Positions 24,268-34,126 are shown, numbered from the stretch's first letter. The stretch is DNA of 48,001 bases from Pseudomonas sp. NCCP-436 (GCF_019656335.1 NZ_BPLZ01000021.1:1-48001); one strand, 5' to 3'. The notes: a model not told the origin generated them from the sequence alone. Translations and numbers: made by a program.

Positions 24268-24966
24268 ATGACCCGGAAAATGCTTTGTCTCCCCCTGCTG
24301 GCCTGGATTCTGCTGGCCAGTGGCTGCGTGGCGCCAACTGCCAGGCCGGATGACCCCTATTACGCCCCGGTGCTGCCGCGCACGCCGTTGCCACAGGCGC
24401 AGAATAACGGCGCCATTTACCAGGCGGGGTTCGAGAACAATCTATATAACGACCGCAAGGCGTTCCGTGTGGGGGACATCATCACCATCACCCTCAATGA
24501 GCGCACCCAGGCAAGCAAGAATGCCAACAGCAATATCCAGAAGGACAGCAGTGCCAATCTGGGGCTGACCTCGCTGTTTGGCTCCTCTGTTTCGGCCAGC
24601 AATCCGCTGACCGGCGGTAGCATGGATCTGGGTGTCAATTTTAATGGCGAGCGTGAGGCTTCTGGCTCCGGGCAGGCCGGGCAGAGTAACAGTCTGTCTG
24701 GTTCGATCACCGTAACCGTGGCGGAAGTGCTGCCCAACGGCATTCTCGCGTTACGTGGGGAAAAGTGGATGACGCTCAATACGGGAGATGAGCTGGTGCG
24801 CATTTCCGGGCTGGTGCGAGCCGACGATATTGCGACTGACAACACCGTGTCCTCCACCCGTGTGGCTGATGCGCGGATTACCTACTCCGGTACCGGCGCC
24901 TTCGCCGATGCCAGCCAGCCGGGCTGGCTGAGCCGCTTCTTCCTCAGCCCGATGTGGCCGTTCTGA
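24268..24966 (+). CDS. flgH: flagellar L-ring lipoprotein FlgH
   Basis: The ATG at 24268 is preferred over an in-frame GTG at 24262 because GAGG lies at the right distance. The 232-residue outer-membrane lipoprotein has lipobox LLASGC with the modified cysteine at residue 20. The FlgH core is clear: [19 protein letters not shown], the glycine-rich [18 protein letters not shown] and [14 protein letters not shown], ending with [20 protein letters not shown]. It forms the outer-membrane bushing of the flagellum. Confidence 0.96.
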   Translation: MTRKMLCLPLLAWILLASGCVAPTARPDDPYYAPVLPRTPLPQAQNNGAIYQAGFENNLYNDRKAFRVGDIITITLNERTQASKNANSNIQKDSSANLGLTSLFGSSVSASNPLTGGSMDLGVNFNGEREASGSGQAGQSNSLSGSITVTVAEVLPNGILALRGEKWMTLNTGDELVRISGLVRADDIATDNTVSSTRVADARITYSGTGAFADASQPGWLSRFFLSPMWPF

Positions 24967-24974
24967 GCAAGGGT

Positions 24975-26252
24975 ATGATGATGAAACTGCGCATGTCCCC
25001 AGCCGTCACGAGTTCTGCTCGTGAAGCTTTCAGCCTTCCTCGGCGTGACTCTATGGCGCGCAGCTCGCTGCGCCAGCCCGCTGCTCGGACACTGTCCTGT
25101 CGTCAGCAATTCGCTCTGGAGTCACGCGGCTACCGGCGTCGTGGTGCCAACGACTGGCTGTTGCTGGCGACTTTGCTGCTGTGCCTGTTGCTGAGCCTGC
25201 CGGTGCATGCCGAGCGGCTCAAGGATCTGGCGACCATCCAGGGTGTGCGCAGCAACCAACTGATCGGCTATGGCCTGGTGGTCGGTCTCAATGGCAGTGG
25301 CGACCAGACTACTCAGACGCCCTTTACTGTGCAGACCTTCAACAACATGCTGGCGCAGTTCGGCATCAAGGTACCGCCAGGTGGCAACGTGCAGTTGAAG
25401 AACGTTGCTGCAGTCTCGGTGCATGCTGAGCTGCCGCCGTTCGCCAAGCCAGGTCAGACTATCGACATCACCGTATCTTCTATCGGCAATGCCAAGAGTC
25501 TGCGTGGCGGCAGTCTGCTGATGACTCCGCTCAAGGGGATCGACGGCAACGTCTACGCCATTGCTCAGGGCAATCTGGTGGTTGGCGGCTTCGACGCGGG
25601 TGGTGCCGATGGTTCACGGATCACCGTCAATGTGCCGTCGGCCGGTCGCATTCCTGGCGGTGCCACGGTAGAGCGGCCGGTGCCCAGCGGTTTTGACCAG
25701 GGCAACTACCTGACACTGAACCTCAACCGCCCGGATTTCACCACGGCAAAAAACATTGTCGACCAGATCAATAATCTACTCGGCCCTGGCGTGGCTCAAG
25801 CCATCGATGGCGGCTCGATCCGCGTCAGTGCGCCATTGGATCCGGCACACCGGGTCGACTACCTGTCGGTGCTGGAGAACCTTGAGGTGGAGGCCGGCAA
25901 GGCAGTGGCCAAGGTCATCATCAACTCGCGTACCGGCACCATCGTCATTGGTCAGGATGTGCGCGTGCAGCCGGCTGCGGTAACTCATGGCAGCCTGACT
26001 GTGACCATTACCGAGGACCCCATCGTCAGCCAGCCGGAAGCCTTTTCCGGAGGTCAGACTGCGGTGGTGCCGCGCTCTCGCGTAGGAGCCGAGCAGGAGG
26101 CCAAGCCGATGTTCAAGTTCGGCCCGGGCACCAGCCTCGACGAGATCGTTCGCGCCGTTAACCAGGTAGGCGCGGCGCCTTCCGACCTGATGGCGATCCT
26201 GGAAGCGCTCAAGCAGGCTGGCGCATTGCAGGCCGAGCTGATCGTGATCTGA
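24975..26252 (+). CDS. flgI: flagellar P-ring protein FlgI (with long N-terminal extension)
   Basis: From the ATG triplet at 24975 the product is 425 residues against about 365-370 for most FlgI. The mature protein starts at [20 protein letters not shown], with [14 protein letters not shown], and ends with the family's [20 protein letters not shown]. The hydrophobic export core [19 protein letters not shown] sits only about 60 residues in, after a basic Arg/Ser-rich stretch. A start at 25053 would shorten this; no ATG lies nearer the signal core. FlgI forms the periplasmic P ring and needs FlgA, encoded upstream in this window. Confidence 0.93.
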   Translation: MMMKLRMSPAVTSSAREAFSLPRRDSMARSSLRQPAARTLSCRQQFALESRGYRRRGANDWLLLATLLLCLLLSLPVHAERLKDLATIQGVRSNQLIGYGLVVGLNGSGDQTTQTPFTVQTFNNMLAQFGIKVPPGGNVQLKNVAAVSVHAELPPFAKPGQTIDITVSSIGNAKSLRGGSLLMTPLKGIDGNVYAIAQGNLVVGGFDAGGADGSRITVNVPSAGRIPGGATVERPVPSGFDQGNYLTLNLNRPDFTTAKNIVDQINNLLGPGVAQAIDGGSIRVSAPLDPAHRVDYLSVLENLEVEAGKAVAKVIINSRTGTIVIGQDVRVQPAAVTHGSLTVTITEDPIVSQPEAFSGGQTAVVPRSRVGAEQEAKPMFKFGPGTSLDEIVRAVNQVGAAPSDLMAILEALKQAGALQAELIVI

Positions 26253-26262
26253 GGAGGCATTC

Positions 26263-27423
26263 ATGGACTCACGACTTTCTGCCGGCCTGCTCGGCACGGG
26301 AATCAGCCCGCTTGACAGCGGCGCCGTCACCGATCTGAACCGTCTCAACCAGTTCAAGGTGGGCGGCGACACCGAGCAGAACATCCGCAAGGTGGCTCAG
26401 GAATTCGAATCGCTGTTCATGAATGAAATGCTTAAGGCCATGCGCTCAGCCAACGCAGTGTTCGGCGAGGATAACTTCCTCAATAGCAGCGAGAGCAAGA
26501 CTTACCAGGACATGCATGACCAGCAGTTGGCCGTGACCCTATCCAGGGAAGGCCGTGGTATTGGCCTGGCTGATGTGCTGGTGCGACAGATGTCGAAGCT
26601 CAAGCAGGGCCCCAGCCGACCCAATCCTTTTGCCCAGATCGAACAGCCAGCGGCCAGTGATGAGCCGCTGGTCGCTACTGACCCGTTACGTGATGATGCG
26701 GCGTTACTCAACCGGCGTCGCCTTGCTGTGCCGGGCAAGCTGACTGATCGCTTGCTGGCCGGTATTGTGCCGACTGCGGCAGAAACTTCGGACAAGAGTC
26801 TGGCAGGCGAGGACTGGATTGCTGCGCGGCCTCGGACTGAGCCGGCATTGTCCAGCGGCAGCACTGATACCTTTGCCGGCCGCCGCCTGGCCCAGCCGCC
26901 ACTTGCTCCGGGCAAGGCTGCCTTTAGCTCACCGCAGGAATTTGTTGCCACCATGCTACCCATGGCCGAAGCGGCCGCGAGCAAGATTGGTGTGGATCCT
27001 CGCTACCTGGTCGCGCAGGCCGCGCTGGAAACCGGCTGGGGCAAGTCCATCATACGTACCGGTGATGGCGGCAGCAGTTACAACCTGTTCGGCATCAAGA
27101 CACACCAGAGCTGGAATGGCGATTCGGCACGAGTGCTGACCACCGAATACCGCGATGGCAAGCCCGTGCGCGAGGTGGCGAAGTTCCGCGCATACGACTC
27201 CTATGCCCAGAGCTTCGAGGACTACGTCAGCTTTTTGCAGAGTAATGGTCGTTACCAGAAGGCCTTGAGTGCTACGGAGAACCCCGAGCGCTTCGTCCAA
27301 GAACTGCAGCAGGCGGGTTATGCAACGGATCCGAATTACGCACGCAAGATCTCGCAGATTGCCCGCAAGATGCAGACCTATCAGGCTGTGGCTGCCGCCG
27401 ACGGCGCCACCGCGAGAATTTGA
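26263..27423 (+). CDS. flgJ: FlgJ, rod cap with peptidoglycan hydrolase domain
   Basis: The 386-residue two-domain protein. The N-terminal rod-cap domain (about 30-110) includes KVAQEFESLFMNEMLKAMRS. A flexible Pro/Ala linker spans about 125-220. The C-terminal glucosaminidase (about 225-375) includes AQAALETGWGKSI with the catalytic glutamate, and YNLFGIKTHQSWNGDS. It opens the cell wall and caps the rod. An AGGAGG site precedes the ATG, 10 bp after flgI. Confidence 0.95.
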   Translation: MDSRLSAGLLGTGISPLDSGAVTDLNRLNQFKVGGDTEQNIRKVAQEFESLFMNEMLKAMRSANAVFGEDNFLNSSESKTYQDMHDQQLAVTLSREGRGIGLADVLVRQMSKLKQGPSRPNPFAQIEQPAASDEPLVATDPLRDDAALLNRRRLAVPGKLTDRLLAGIVPTAAETSDKSLAGEDWIAARPRTEPALSSGSTDTFAGRRLAQPPLAPGKAAFSSPQEFVATMLPMAEAAASKIGVDPRYLVAQAALETGWGKSIIRTGDGGSSYNLFGIKTHQSWNGDSARVLTTEYRDGKPVREVAKFRAYDSYAQSFEDYVSFLQSNGRYQKALSATENPERFVQELQQAGYATDPNYARKISQIARKMQTYQAVAAADGATARI

Positions 27424-27432
27424 GGTTGAAGC

Positions 27433-29508
27433 ATGGCTGATTTGATGAGCATAGGCCTTTCCGGGCTCGCAGCGTCCAAGACCTCGCTGACTGTCACTGG
27501 CCACAACATCACCAACGTCAACACGCCGGGGTATTCACGCCAGGATACCTCGCAGGCGGCGCGGGTACCGCAGTTCAGTGGTGCCGGTTACATTGGCACG
27601 GGAACCTCGCTGACGGACATTCGTCGCAGTTACAGCGAATTTCTTACCACTCAAGTGCGCAGCAGCACGGCGCTGAGCGCCGACGTTAAATCCTACCTCG
27701 GGCAGATCAGCCAGCTCGATTCGCTTCTGGCCGGCTCGACCACCGGCATTACGCCATCATTGCAGAAGTTCTTCGGTGCTCTGCAGACGGCGGCCGAAGA
27801 CCCTGCCAATATTCCGGCGCGGCAACTGGTGTTGTCCGAAGCCGAAGGCCTGGCGCGTCGCTTCAACGGTCTGTATGCCAGCCTCAGCAGCCAGAACGAA
27901 TTCACCAACAAGCAGATGCAGGTGGTTACCGAGCAGGTCAACCGTCTGGCCGGCACCGTTGGCCAGCTCAATGAGGCTATCGGCCGCGCGTCAGCAGCCG
28001 GCGGTGTGCCGAACGATCTGCTGGACGCCCGAGACGAGGCGGTTCGCCAACTTTCCGAGTACATCGGCGTTACCGTAGTGCCGCAGGACGACAACACCTT
28101 CAACCTGTTTATCGGCAGCGGCCAGCCGCTGGTGATTGGCAATTCCGTGTCGCGAGTCGAGGCGGTTCCTGGTCGCGGCGATCCGACCCGTTTCGATATT
28201 GATTTCATCAGCGGTGGCTCGCGTCAGAGCATCACCACTCAGATTACCGGTGGAGAGCTTGGCGGCCTGCTGCGCTACCGTGAGGAAGTGCTGGACGCCA
28301 GCTTCAATGCCCTGGGGCGTCTGGCCATGGTGATTGGCGAGGAGCTCAATGCCCAGCTCGGCCAGGGGCTGGATCTGAAGGGTGATGTTGGCGTCAATCT
28401 GTTCAAGGACAGCAACAGCTCGGATTTGCTTGGTCACCGCGTGCGTGCCTTCAGCGACAACATTTCCCAGGTTTCCGGCACACTGTCGATTGACAACCAT
28501 CGTCTGCTGCATGCCAGTGACTACCGCCTGGAGTATGACGGCAGTACCTATCGCGCGCGGCGCCTCAGTGACAATGCGGAGATTACGGTCGATGCGAGCA
28601 ACTTCCCCGAGCTACGCTTCAGCGACGCAACGGGCAATGATCAGGGCTTCAGTGTCACTCTGAGCGGCGCTCCTTTTGCCGGAGATCGCCTGTTGCTGCA
28701 GCCGACCCGTAACGGCTCACTGGACATTGCGGCGGTACTTGATCAGCCCGATCAACTGGCCCTTGCGGCGCCGCTGCGTAGCGAAGCGCACATCCAGAAT
28801 CGTGGCACCGGGCAGATCGGCCAGCCCACTGTGCTCTCGGTCATCGACCCGGCTAACCCGCCTGCAGGTTATCCGGCAGGCAGTTACTTGTCCGATGCGC
28901 TGCAGCAGGCCACGGTCGAAGCGGTTGGCAGTCTGACCATGCGCTACGATGAGGCAACTGGCGAGCTGGTGTTTCAGGCGCCGCTGCCGGCCGGGGTATC
29001 GGTTACTCCGGCAGCACTGTCGGTCACTCCGGGGCAGAACAACACGCTCAGCTATGAGCTGGAAGTCAGCGTCGGCGGTGTGACCCAGAGCTTTCGTATC
29101 GAGCAGAGCTTCAGTGGGCGTCCGCAGGAGGGTGATACCTTCAGCGTCGGTCACAATGACAAGGGCGTATCCGACAACCGTAATGCTCTGGAGTTGGTCA
29201 ACCTGCAGACTCGTGAGCTGGTTGGAATCCGTCAGGGCGCAGCGGGACTGTCCGGGATGAACCTGACCGACGCTTACGGCGATTTGGTCGAGCGGGTCGG
29301 CACGCTGACCGCCCAGGCACGTCTCGACGATGATGCTACCAGTGCCATCCTCAAGCAGGCCACTGACAGCCGCGATTCGCTGTCAGGTGTCAATCTGGAC
29401 GAGGAAGCGGCCAATCTCATCAAGTTTCAGCAGTACTACCAGGCATCAGCACAGATCATTCAGACGGCACGCACCCTGTTCGACACACTGATCAGTTCCG
29501 TCCGCTGA
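27433..29508 (+). CDS. flgK: flagellar hook-associated protein FlgK (HAP1)
   Basis: The 691-residue hook-filament junction protein opens with LSGLAASKTSLTVTGHNITN and NVNTPGYSRQD, has the long helical FlgK core (LVLSEAEGLARRFNGLYASL) and closes with VNLDEEAANLIKFQQYYQAS. The middle variable domain (about 330-590) makes it longer than enteric FlgK (about 547). It is a client of FlgN, encoded upstream, and is followed by flgL after about 70 bp. Confidence 0.96.
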   Translation: MADLMSIGLSGLAASKTSLTVTGHNITNVNTPGYSRQDTSQAARVPQFSGAGYIGTGTSLTDIRRSYSEFLTTQVRSSTALSADVKSYLGQISQLDSLLAGSTTGITPSLQKFFGALQTAAEDPANIPARQLVLSEAEGLARRFNGLYASLSSQNEFTNKQMQVVTEQVNRLAGTVGQLNEAIGRASAAGGVPNDLLDARDEAVRQLSEYIGVTVVPQDDNTFNLFIGSGQPLVIGNSVSRVEAVPGRGDPTRFDIDFISGGSRQSITTQITGGELGGLLRYREEVLDASFNALGRLAMVIGEELNAQLGQGLDLKGDVGVNLFKDSNSSDLLGHRVRAFSDNISQVSGTLSIDNHRLLHASDYRLEYDGSTYRARRLSDNAEITVDASNFPELRFSDATGNDQGFSVTLSGAPFAGDRLLLQPTRNGSLDIAAVLDQPDQLALAAPLRSEAHIQNRGTGQIGQPTVLSVIDPANPPAGYPAGSYLSDALQQATVEAVGSLTMRYDEATGELVFQAPLPAGVSVTPAALSVTPGQNNTLSYELEVSVGGVTQSFRIEQSFSGRPQEGDTFSVGHNDKGVSDNRNALELVNLQTRELVGIRQGAAGLSGMNLTDAYGDLVERVGTLTAQARLDDDATSAILKQATDSRDSLSGVNLDEEAANLIKFQQYYQASAQIIQTARTLFDTLISSVR

Positions 29509-29581
29509 CGGTGGGCACTCGCTGCAGGCGTTGGTTACCAACAGGGTATGTTTCGAAAGGCGGTAATACAGAGGCTTCGAT

Positions 29582-30826
29582 ATGCGTATCTCCACTATCC
29601 AGGCGTTCAACAACGGCGTAAACGGCCTGCAGCGCAACTACTCGAACGTGATTCGTACCCAGGAGCAGATCAGCACGGGCAACCGTATTCTTACTCCGGC
29701 CGACGATCCGGTGGCCTCGGTTCGACTGCTGCAGCTGGAGCAGCAGCAGAGTGTGCTTGGTCAGTACAAGGACAACCTCACTGCGGCGCAGAACAGTCTG
29801 CAGCAGGAAGAGGTCACGCTGAACTCCATCAATACCGTGCTGCAACGCGTGCGCGACCTGCTGGTGGAGGCAGGTAACGGCTCACGCAGCATGGAGGATC
29901 GGCAATCCATCGCTGCCGAGCTGGCCGAGCGGGAAAAGGAGTTGCTCGGTCTTATGAACACTCGCAATGCCCGCGGCGAGTACATCTTCGCCGGCTATCA
30001 GGGTAAGACCCAGCCATTTTCCGTTCAGCCTGACGGCAGTTATCTGTATGCCGGCGACGATGGCCAGCGTGAGTTGCAGATCGCCAGTTCGCTGCAGATT
30101 CCCATCAGCGACAGTGGCCGGGCACTGTTCGAGAGTGGTAGCAATGCTGCGCGCCTGAGCATCAGTCCGGCCGACGGCACGCTCAGCGGTGCACTGGTCG
30201 ATGACGAGGTGTCCTTCGCGCGCTTTCCGCAGGGGGGAATTCGCCTGGACTTCAACGACCCGGACGATCCCTACAGCTACGAGCTGATACCGGTGGATGA
30301 GCTGGGCAATGACGGAACTCCGATTCCCGGACGGCTCAACGAGGATGAAGACACCCTGGTGCGTTATCAGGGCGCTGCCTTCTATGTGAATGGAGTGCCT
30401 GAGAATCTTCCGGCCACTTTTACCGTTACGCCGCCGGATGATGATCCGCAGACTGCGCCGGCCAACAAGGTGGGCATCCTTGACACCATCGCCACGGTAC
30501 GCAAGGTGCTGGAGCAGGCTACGGATCAGCTCGAGGGCAGTCGTCAGGTGCGCGATGCTGTCGCGCTTGGGCTGACCAACCTGGATAACGGCATGACGGT
30601 ACTGGATCAGGGGCGGGGCAAGATCGGCGCACGTCTCAATGTGATCGAGACGACTCTGACTGACAACGAGGATGTCACGCTGGTCAACCAGTCCGTGCAG
30701 GCCGAACTGCGTGAGCTGGACTATGCCGAGGCGCTATCGCGGCTGTCGTTCCAGTCCATCGTGCTTGAGGCTGCGCAGCAGAGCTATGTGAAAATCGCCG
30801 GGCTGAATCTGTTCAATCACATGTAA
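29582..30826 (+). CDS. flgL: flagellar hook-associated protein FlgL (HAP3)
   Basis: The 414-residue flagellin-related junction protein begins MRISTIQAFNNGVNGLQRNY and has EQISTGNRILTPADDPVAS, the flagellin N-terminal signature. It ends with YAEALSRLSFQSIVLEAAQQ in the C-terminal helix. It joins FlgK to the filament and is delivered by FlgN. It is the last gene of the flgF-L operon and is closed by a strong terminator. Confidence 0.95.
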   Translation: MRISTIQAFNNGVNGLQRNYSNVIRTQEQISTGNRILTPADDPVASVRLLQLEQQQSVLGQYKDNLTAAQNSLQQEEVTLNSINTVLQRVRDLLVEAGNGSRSMEDRQSIAAELAEREKELLGLMNTRNARGEYIFAGYQGKTQPFSVQPDGSYLYAGDDGQRELQIASSLQIPISDSGRALFESGSNAARLSISPADGTLSGALVDDEVSFARFPQGGIRLDFNDPDDPYSYELIPVDELGNDGTPIPGRLNEDEDTLVRYQGAAFYVNGVPENLPATFTVTPPDDDPQTAPANKVGILDTIATVRKVLEQATDQLEGSRQVRDAVALGLTNLDNGMTVLDQGRGKIGARLNVIETTLTDNEDVTLVNQSVQAELRELDYAEALSRLSFQSIVLEAAQQSYVKIAGLNLFNHM

Positions 30827-30854
30827 CCATACGGCAGGTTCAGCGGAAGGAAAG

Positions 30855-30882
30855 CGGGCCGGGAGAATCCCGGCCCGGTCGT
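30855..30882. terminator. bidirectional terminator between flgL and the NCS2 permease
   Basis: CGGGCCGGGA (30855-30864) pairs perfectly with TCCCGGCCCG (30868-30877) around GAA, followed by GTCGTTTTC on the plus side. It lies between the convergent flgL and permease genes and probably serves both. Confidence 0.8.
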
Positions 30883-30884
30883 TT

Positions 30885-32228
30885 TCAGAGGAAGGCGAAC
30901 TTGGCGATGAAGATGATGCACAGCACGTAGAGGCTAACCGAGACCTTGTCGCGCTGACCGGTCAGCAGCTTCAGTGTGGCGTAGGTGAGGAAGCCCAGGG
31001 CGATGCCGTTGGCGATGGAGAAGGTCAGCGGCATCATCACCACGGTGACGATGGCCGGAATGGTATCGGTGTGATCCTTCCAGTCGATGTGTGCCATGCC
31101 GCTCATCATCAGCATCGCCACGTAGATCAGTGCACCGGCAGTGGCATAGGCAGGGATCATGCCGGCCAGCGGTGCGAAGAACATCGCGCAGAGGAACAGG
31201 AAGCCGACTGTGATTGCCGTCAGCCCGGTGCGGCCGCCTGCAGCGACACCTGCGGCACTTTCCACGTAGCTGGTTACCGGCGGGCAGCCGACCACGGCAC
31301 CGACCACACTGGAGGTGGAGTCAGCCTTCAGTGCTCTCGACAGGTTCTGGATTTTGCCGTCCTCGTCTACCAGGTTGGCACGATGCGCCACGCCCATCAG
31401 GGTACCGGCGGTGTCGAACATGTTGACGAAGAGGAAGGCCAGAATCACGCTGACCATTGCCACGTTGAGCGCGCCAGCCACGTCCATGGCGAGGAAGGTC
31501 GGCGCCAGGCTCGGCGGCATCGATACCAGTCCACCATACTCCACCAGGCCCAGAGCCCAGCCGATGGCGGTTACGCCGAGCATGCTGAAGAGAATCGCGC
31601 CGAATACGTTGCGGTGGCTAAGTACGGCGATCAGCAGGAAGCAGATAGCGGCCAGCAGAGCCGACGGGTCGCCAAAAGAGCCCATGGTCAGCAGAGTAGC
31701 CGGACTGTCGACCACTATGCCGGCGGTCTTCAGGCCAATCAGCCCGAGGAACAGACCCACCCCGGCACCCATGGCGAAGCGCAGGCTCATGGGAATGCTG
31801 TTGAGCAGCCATTCGCGGATCTTCGACAGGCTCATGATCATGAACAGTACGCCGGAAATGAACACAGCGCCCAGCGCTATCTCCCAGCTATAGCCCATGT
31901 CACCGACTACCGTGTAGGTGAAGAAAGCGTTCAGCCCCATGCCCGGCGCCAGACCCACCGGCCAGTTGGCGTACAGTCCCATCAGAAAGCAGCCCAGTGC
32001 CGCACCGATACAGGTAGCGACGAAGGCCGCACCATGATCAATGCCGGCGGCAGCCATGATGTTGGGATTGACGAAGATGATGTAGGCCATGGTGACGAAG
32101 GTCGTCAGGCCTGCCAGTAGTTCGGTCCGAATAGTGGTGCGGTGCTCGGTCAGCTTGAAGAATCGGTCCAGTAGGCCGGTTCTTTCCACCACTTGAGTCG
32201 CCTGTTGTTCTTGTTTGACGCTTTCCAC
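30885..32228 (-). CDS. NCS2-family purine permease (AzgA/hypoxanthine-guanine type)
   Basis: A 447-residue inner-membrane nucleobase:cation symporter. It starts with GTG at 32228, supported by AGGAG 8 bp upstream. Thirteen to fourteen helices are readable. AzgA-type features include MAYIIFVNPNIMAAAGID, GLAPGMGLNAFFTY in helix 3 and the helix 8-10 block LFVNMFDTAGTLMGVAHRAN with the substrate aspartate, then TSYVESAAGVAAGGRTG. This group brings in adenine, guanine or hypoxanthine. It diverges from a FadR-type regulator across 589 bp that hold operator-like motifs, so regulation by that protein is likely. Confidence 0.9.
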   Translation of the reverse strand: MESVKQEQQATQVVERTGLLDRFFKLTEHRTTIRTELLAGLTTFVTMAYIIFVNPNIMAAAGIDHGAAFVATCIGAALGCFLMGLYANWPVGLAPGMGLNAFFTYTVVGDMGYSWEIALGAVFISGVLFMIMSLSKIREWLLNSIPMSLRFAMGAGVGLFLGLIGLKTAGIVVDSPATLLTMGSFGDPSALLAAICFLLIAVLSHRNVFGAILFSMLGVTAIGWALGLVEYGGLVSMPPSLAPTFLAMDVAGALNVAMVSVILAFLFVNMFDTAGTLMGVAHRANLVDEDGKIQNLSRALKADSTSSVVGAVVGCPPVTSYVESAAGVAAGGRTGLTAITVGFLFLCAMFFAPLAGMIPAYATAGALIYVAMLMMSGMAHIDWKDHTDTIPAIVTVVMMPLTFSIANGIALGFLTYATLKLLTGQRDKVSVSLYVLCIIFIAKFAFL

Positions 32229-32252
32229 AGCGGATACTCCTCATTTCTTTTG

Positions 32253-32262
32253 TTGTGTACCG
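32253..32262. promoter_or_regulatory. weaker GntR/FadR-type operator-like site near the permease start
   Basis: TTGTGTACCG shares eight bases with the full site at 32708 and lies 25 bp before the permease GTG, where binding would block transcription or translation. Only one half is a good match, so it is tentative. Confidence 0.3.
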
Positions 32263-32377
32263 CCCAGAGCCCTGTGCAAGACCCACGACTCTCTGAGGCA
32301 GGCGGTGTCGTATGTAGTGCTTCCTCGCCTAGTTATTGACCGAGCGGTCAAGAAGTCACTCGATCGCGATTATCCTG

Positions 32378-32387
32378 TTGTATACAA
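32378..32387. promoter_or_regulatory. GntR/FadR-type operator motif 1
   Basis: TTGTATACAA is a perfect palindrome of the form TNGTNNACNA typical of FadR-subfamily sites. It is in the middle of the permease/regulator spacer, about 150 bp before the permease start. Confidence 0.5.
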
Positions 32388-32707
32388 AAAAATCAATAAA
32401 TGTTTTCACTGTTGCATCTATGCAACGTTAGCCAATTGCTGAGTAGATAGCGGTCGGATATGTCGACAATCCGTCTTTTACAAGCATTTAATCCCTGAAA
32501 ATCAATAGGATGCCGACTTCGGCGGGGTGACATGGAACTGTGCGAGAGAGGTCCGATAAGGAGGATCGCAGCCCTATATCGGTAACGGGTCTGAGATGGG
32601 CTTCCATTATGAAGAAAGAATTGAAACTTTCCGAAAGATCAGCCGGTATTTTCTGCTGGAAAAACTGTCAAGAAAGCAACGCATCACAGATGCGCTGATT
32701 GGTTGCT

Positions 32708-32717
32708 TTGTGTACAA
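32708..32717. promoter_or_regulatory. GntR/FadR-type operator motif 2
   Basis: TTGTGTACAA has the same form as motif 1 and differs from it by one base. It lies about 100 bp before the regulator's ATG, a position suited to autoregulation. Confidence 0.5.
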
Positions 32718-32817
32718 TTGGCCTACTTTTCCTCCGAGTTTTCCGCTCGGAGCTCGTCAGATACCGGATAGTTCACAGTAGAGTCGCATACGGCGATTCT
32801 CATTGACGCGAGCCAGC

Positions 32818-33582
32818 ATGAACGATCAATTGCAGCCTCTGAAGAAGCAGCCGCGACTTGGCAAGAGCCGTAGCGGGACGCAGGACGATGTCGTATACGC
32901 CCACATCTTCGATGCCATCCTTGAACAGCGGCTGGCGCCTGGCACCAAGCTGAGCGAGGAAGCGCTGGGAGAGATCTTCGGCGTCAGCCGTACCATTATC
33001 CGCCGTGCCCTGTCGCGTCTGGCCCACGAGGGCGTGGTGCTGCTGCGGCCAAATCGCGGTGCCGTGGTGGCCAGCCCTAGCGTCGACGAAGCCCGGCAGA
33101 TTTTTTACGCCCGTCGCCTGGTTGAGCGCGCCATTACCGAACTGGCAGTGCAATATGCCACCGCCGAGCAACTGGCCGAATTGCGCCAGATGGTACGTGA
33201 CGAGCAGGACTGCTTTTCCCGCGGTGATCGTGGCGCCGGTATCCGGCTGTCTGGGGAGTTTCACATCAAGCTGGCCGAGGCTGCCCGCAATGCACCGCTG
33301 GTGAGCTTCCAGCGCAGCCTGGTGTCGCAGACCTCACTGATCATCGCCCAGTACGAAAGCGGTGGCCGTTCGCATTGTTCATACGATGAGCACAACAAGC
33401 TGATCGACGCCATCGAGGCAGGTGATGCCGAGCGTGCGGTACACCTGATGATGCACCATATGGATCACATCGACAGCAAGCTGAATCTGGACGAAGACAG
33501 CGCCTCGGATGATCTGCATGCGGTGTTTTCGCACCTGCTGCAAACCCGCAAGAAAACAGGTCGCAACGCTGCCAGTCGTTGA
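32818..33582 (+). CDS. GntR-family transcriptional regulator (FadR/FCD subfamily)
   Basis: Start taken at the ATG 32818 rather than the upstream TTG, giving 254 residues. The N-terminal winged helix (about 25-90) reads ILEQRLAPGTKLSEEALGEI then FGVSRTIIRRALSRLAHEGV, the GntR signature. The C-terminal all-helical FCD ligand domain (about 100-225) has the metal-type residues in FHIKLAEAARNAP and a late HMMDHIDS region. Divergence from a purine permease suggests control of purine uptake or breakdown, as for PA1520-like regulators near xanthine dehydrogenase in P. aeruginosa; this is inference. Confidence 0.88.
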   Translation: MNDQLQPLKKQPRLGKSRSGTQDDVVYAHIFDAILEQRLAPGTKLSEEALGEIFGVSRTIIRRALSRLAHEGVVLLRPNRGAVVASPSVDEARQIFYARRLVERAITELAVQYATAEQLAELRQMVRDEQDCFSRGDRGAGIRLSGEFHIKLAEAARNAPLVSFQRSLVSQTSLIIAQYESGGRSHCSYDEHNKLIDAIEAGDAERAVHLMMHHMDHIDSKLNLDEDSASDDLHAVFSHLLQTRKKTGRNAASR

Positions 33583-33676
33583 TCCTGACGCTCGCCGCCA
33601 CCGCAGCGGCGGGCTTTCCCTCGGCGGGCCGTGCGGCTAGACTGCCGCGCCATCACCATCCCTGATTGTTGCTGCC

Positions 33677-34126
33677 ATGGCTGCTCAAGTCGAACCCTTC
33701 TGGAAACGCAAGACTCTTGACCAGCTCGATGCGGCAGAGTGGGAGTCGCTGTGCGATGGCTGTGGTCTGTGCTGCCTGCAGAAGCTAGAGGATGAGGACG
33801 ACGGTAGCGTCTACTACACCAGCATCGCCTGTCGTCTGCTTGACTTGCAGAGCTGCCGCTGCAGCGACTATCCCAATCGCACTCGTCATGTGCCGGACTG
33901 CATCCAGCTCACCCCGGATCAGGCTGGGCAGTTTCACTGGTTGCCACCGACCTGTGCCTATCGTCTGATCAGCGAAGGCAAGGATCTGCCGCTTTGGCAT
34001 CATCTGGTCTGCGGCGACCCGGAGGCGGTGCATGCCGAGCGTATTTCCCGGGCCGGGCGCATGCTTAGTGAAGACAGTGTGGCGGAAGAGGACTGGGAGC
34101 AGTACCTGATCTTTCGCGCTGGTTGA
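33677..34126 (+). CDS. YcgN family cysteine cluster protein
   Basis: The 149-residue UPF0260/YcgN protein has conserved cysteines in [11 protein letters not shown] near residues 26-33, [17 protein letters not shown] near 52-68, a Cys at DCIQL, CAYRLI and VCGDPEA. The pattern suggests a metal site, probably iron-sulfur or zinc. The biochemical role of the family is not established. It begins about 95 bp after the regulator and is followed by an exported HEXXH protein. Confidence 0.88.
   Translation: MAAQVEPFWKRKTLDQLDAAEWESLCDGCGLCCLQKLEDEDDGSVYYTSIACRLLDLQSCRCSDYPNRTRHVPDCIQLTPDQAGQFHWLPPTCAYRLISEGKDLPLWHHLVCGDPEAVHAERISRAGRMLSEDSVAEEDWEQYLIFRAG

Larger units (their letters stand above)
32229..32817. 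other. long intergenic region between permease and regulator
   Basis: This 589-bp spacer has no credible gene; the one small frame at 32596-32781 has no ribosome site and no recognisable sequence. It does hold symmetrical elements besides the GntR-type sites listed separately: GTTGCAT-CT-ATGCAAC (32411-32426) and CGCATC-ACA-GATGCG (32680-32694). It is AT-rich around 32370-32500, the likely promoter zone of one or both genes. Confidence 0.6.

Noticed and set aside
31071..32120. A 349-residue plus-strand frame
   Set aside because: Antisense shadow of the NCS2 permease; composition is His/Gln/Glu-rich with no domain.
32596..32781. A 61-residue plus-strand frame in the permease/regulator spacer
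   Set aside because: No ribosome site, no recognisable sequence, and it overlaps the operator-like motif at 32708.
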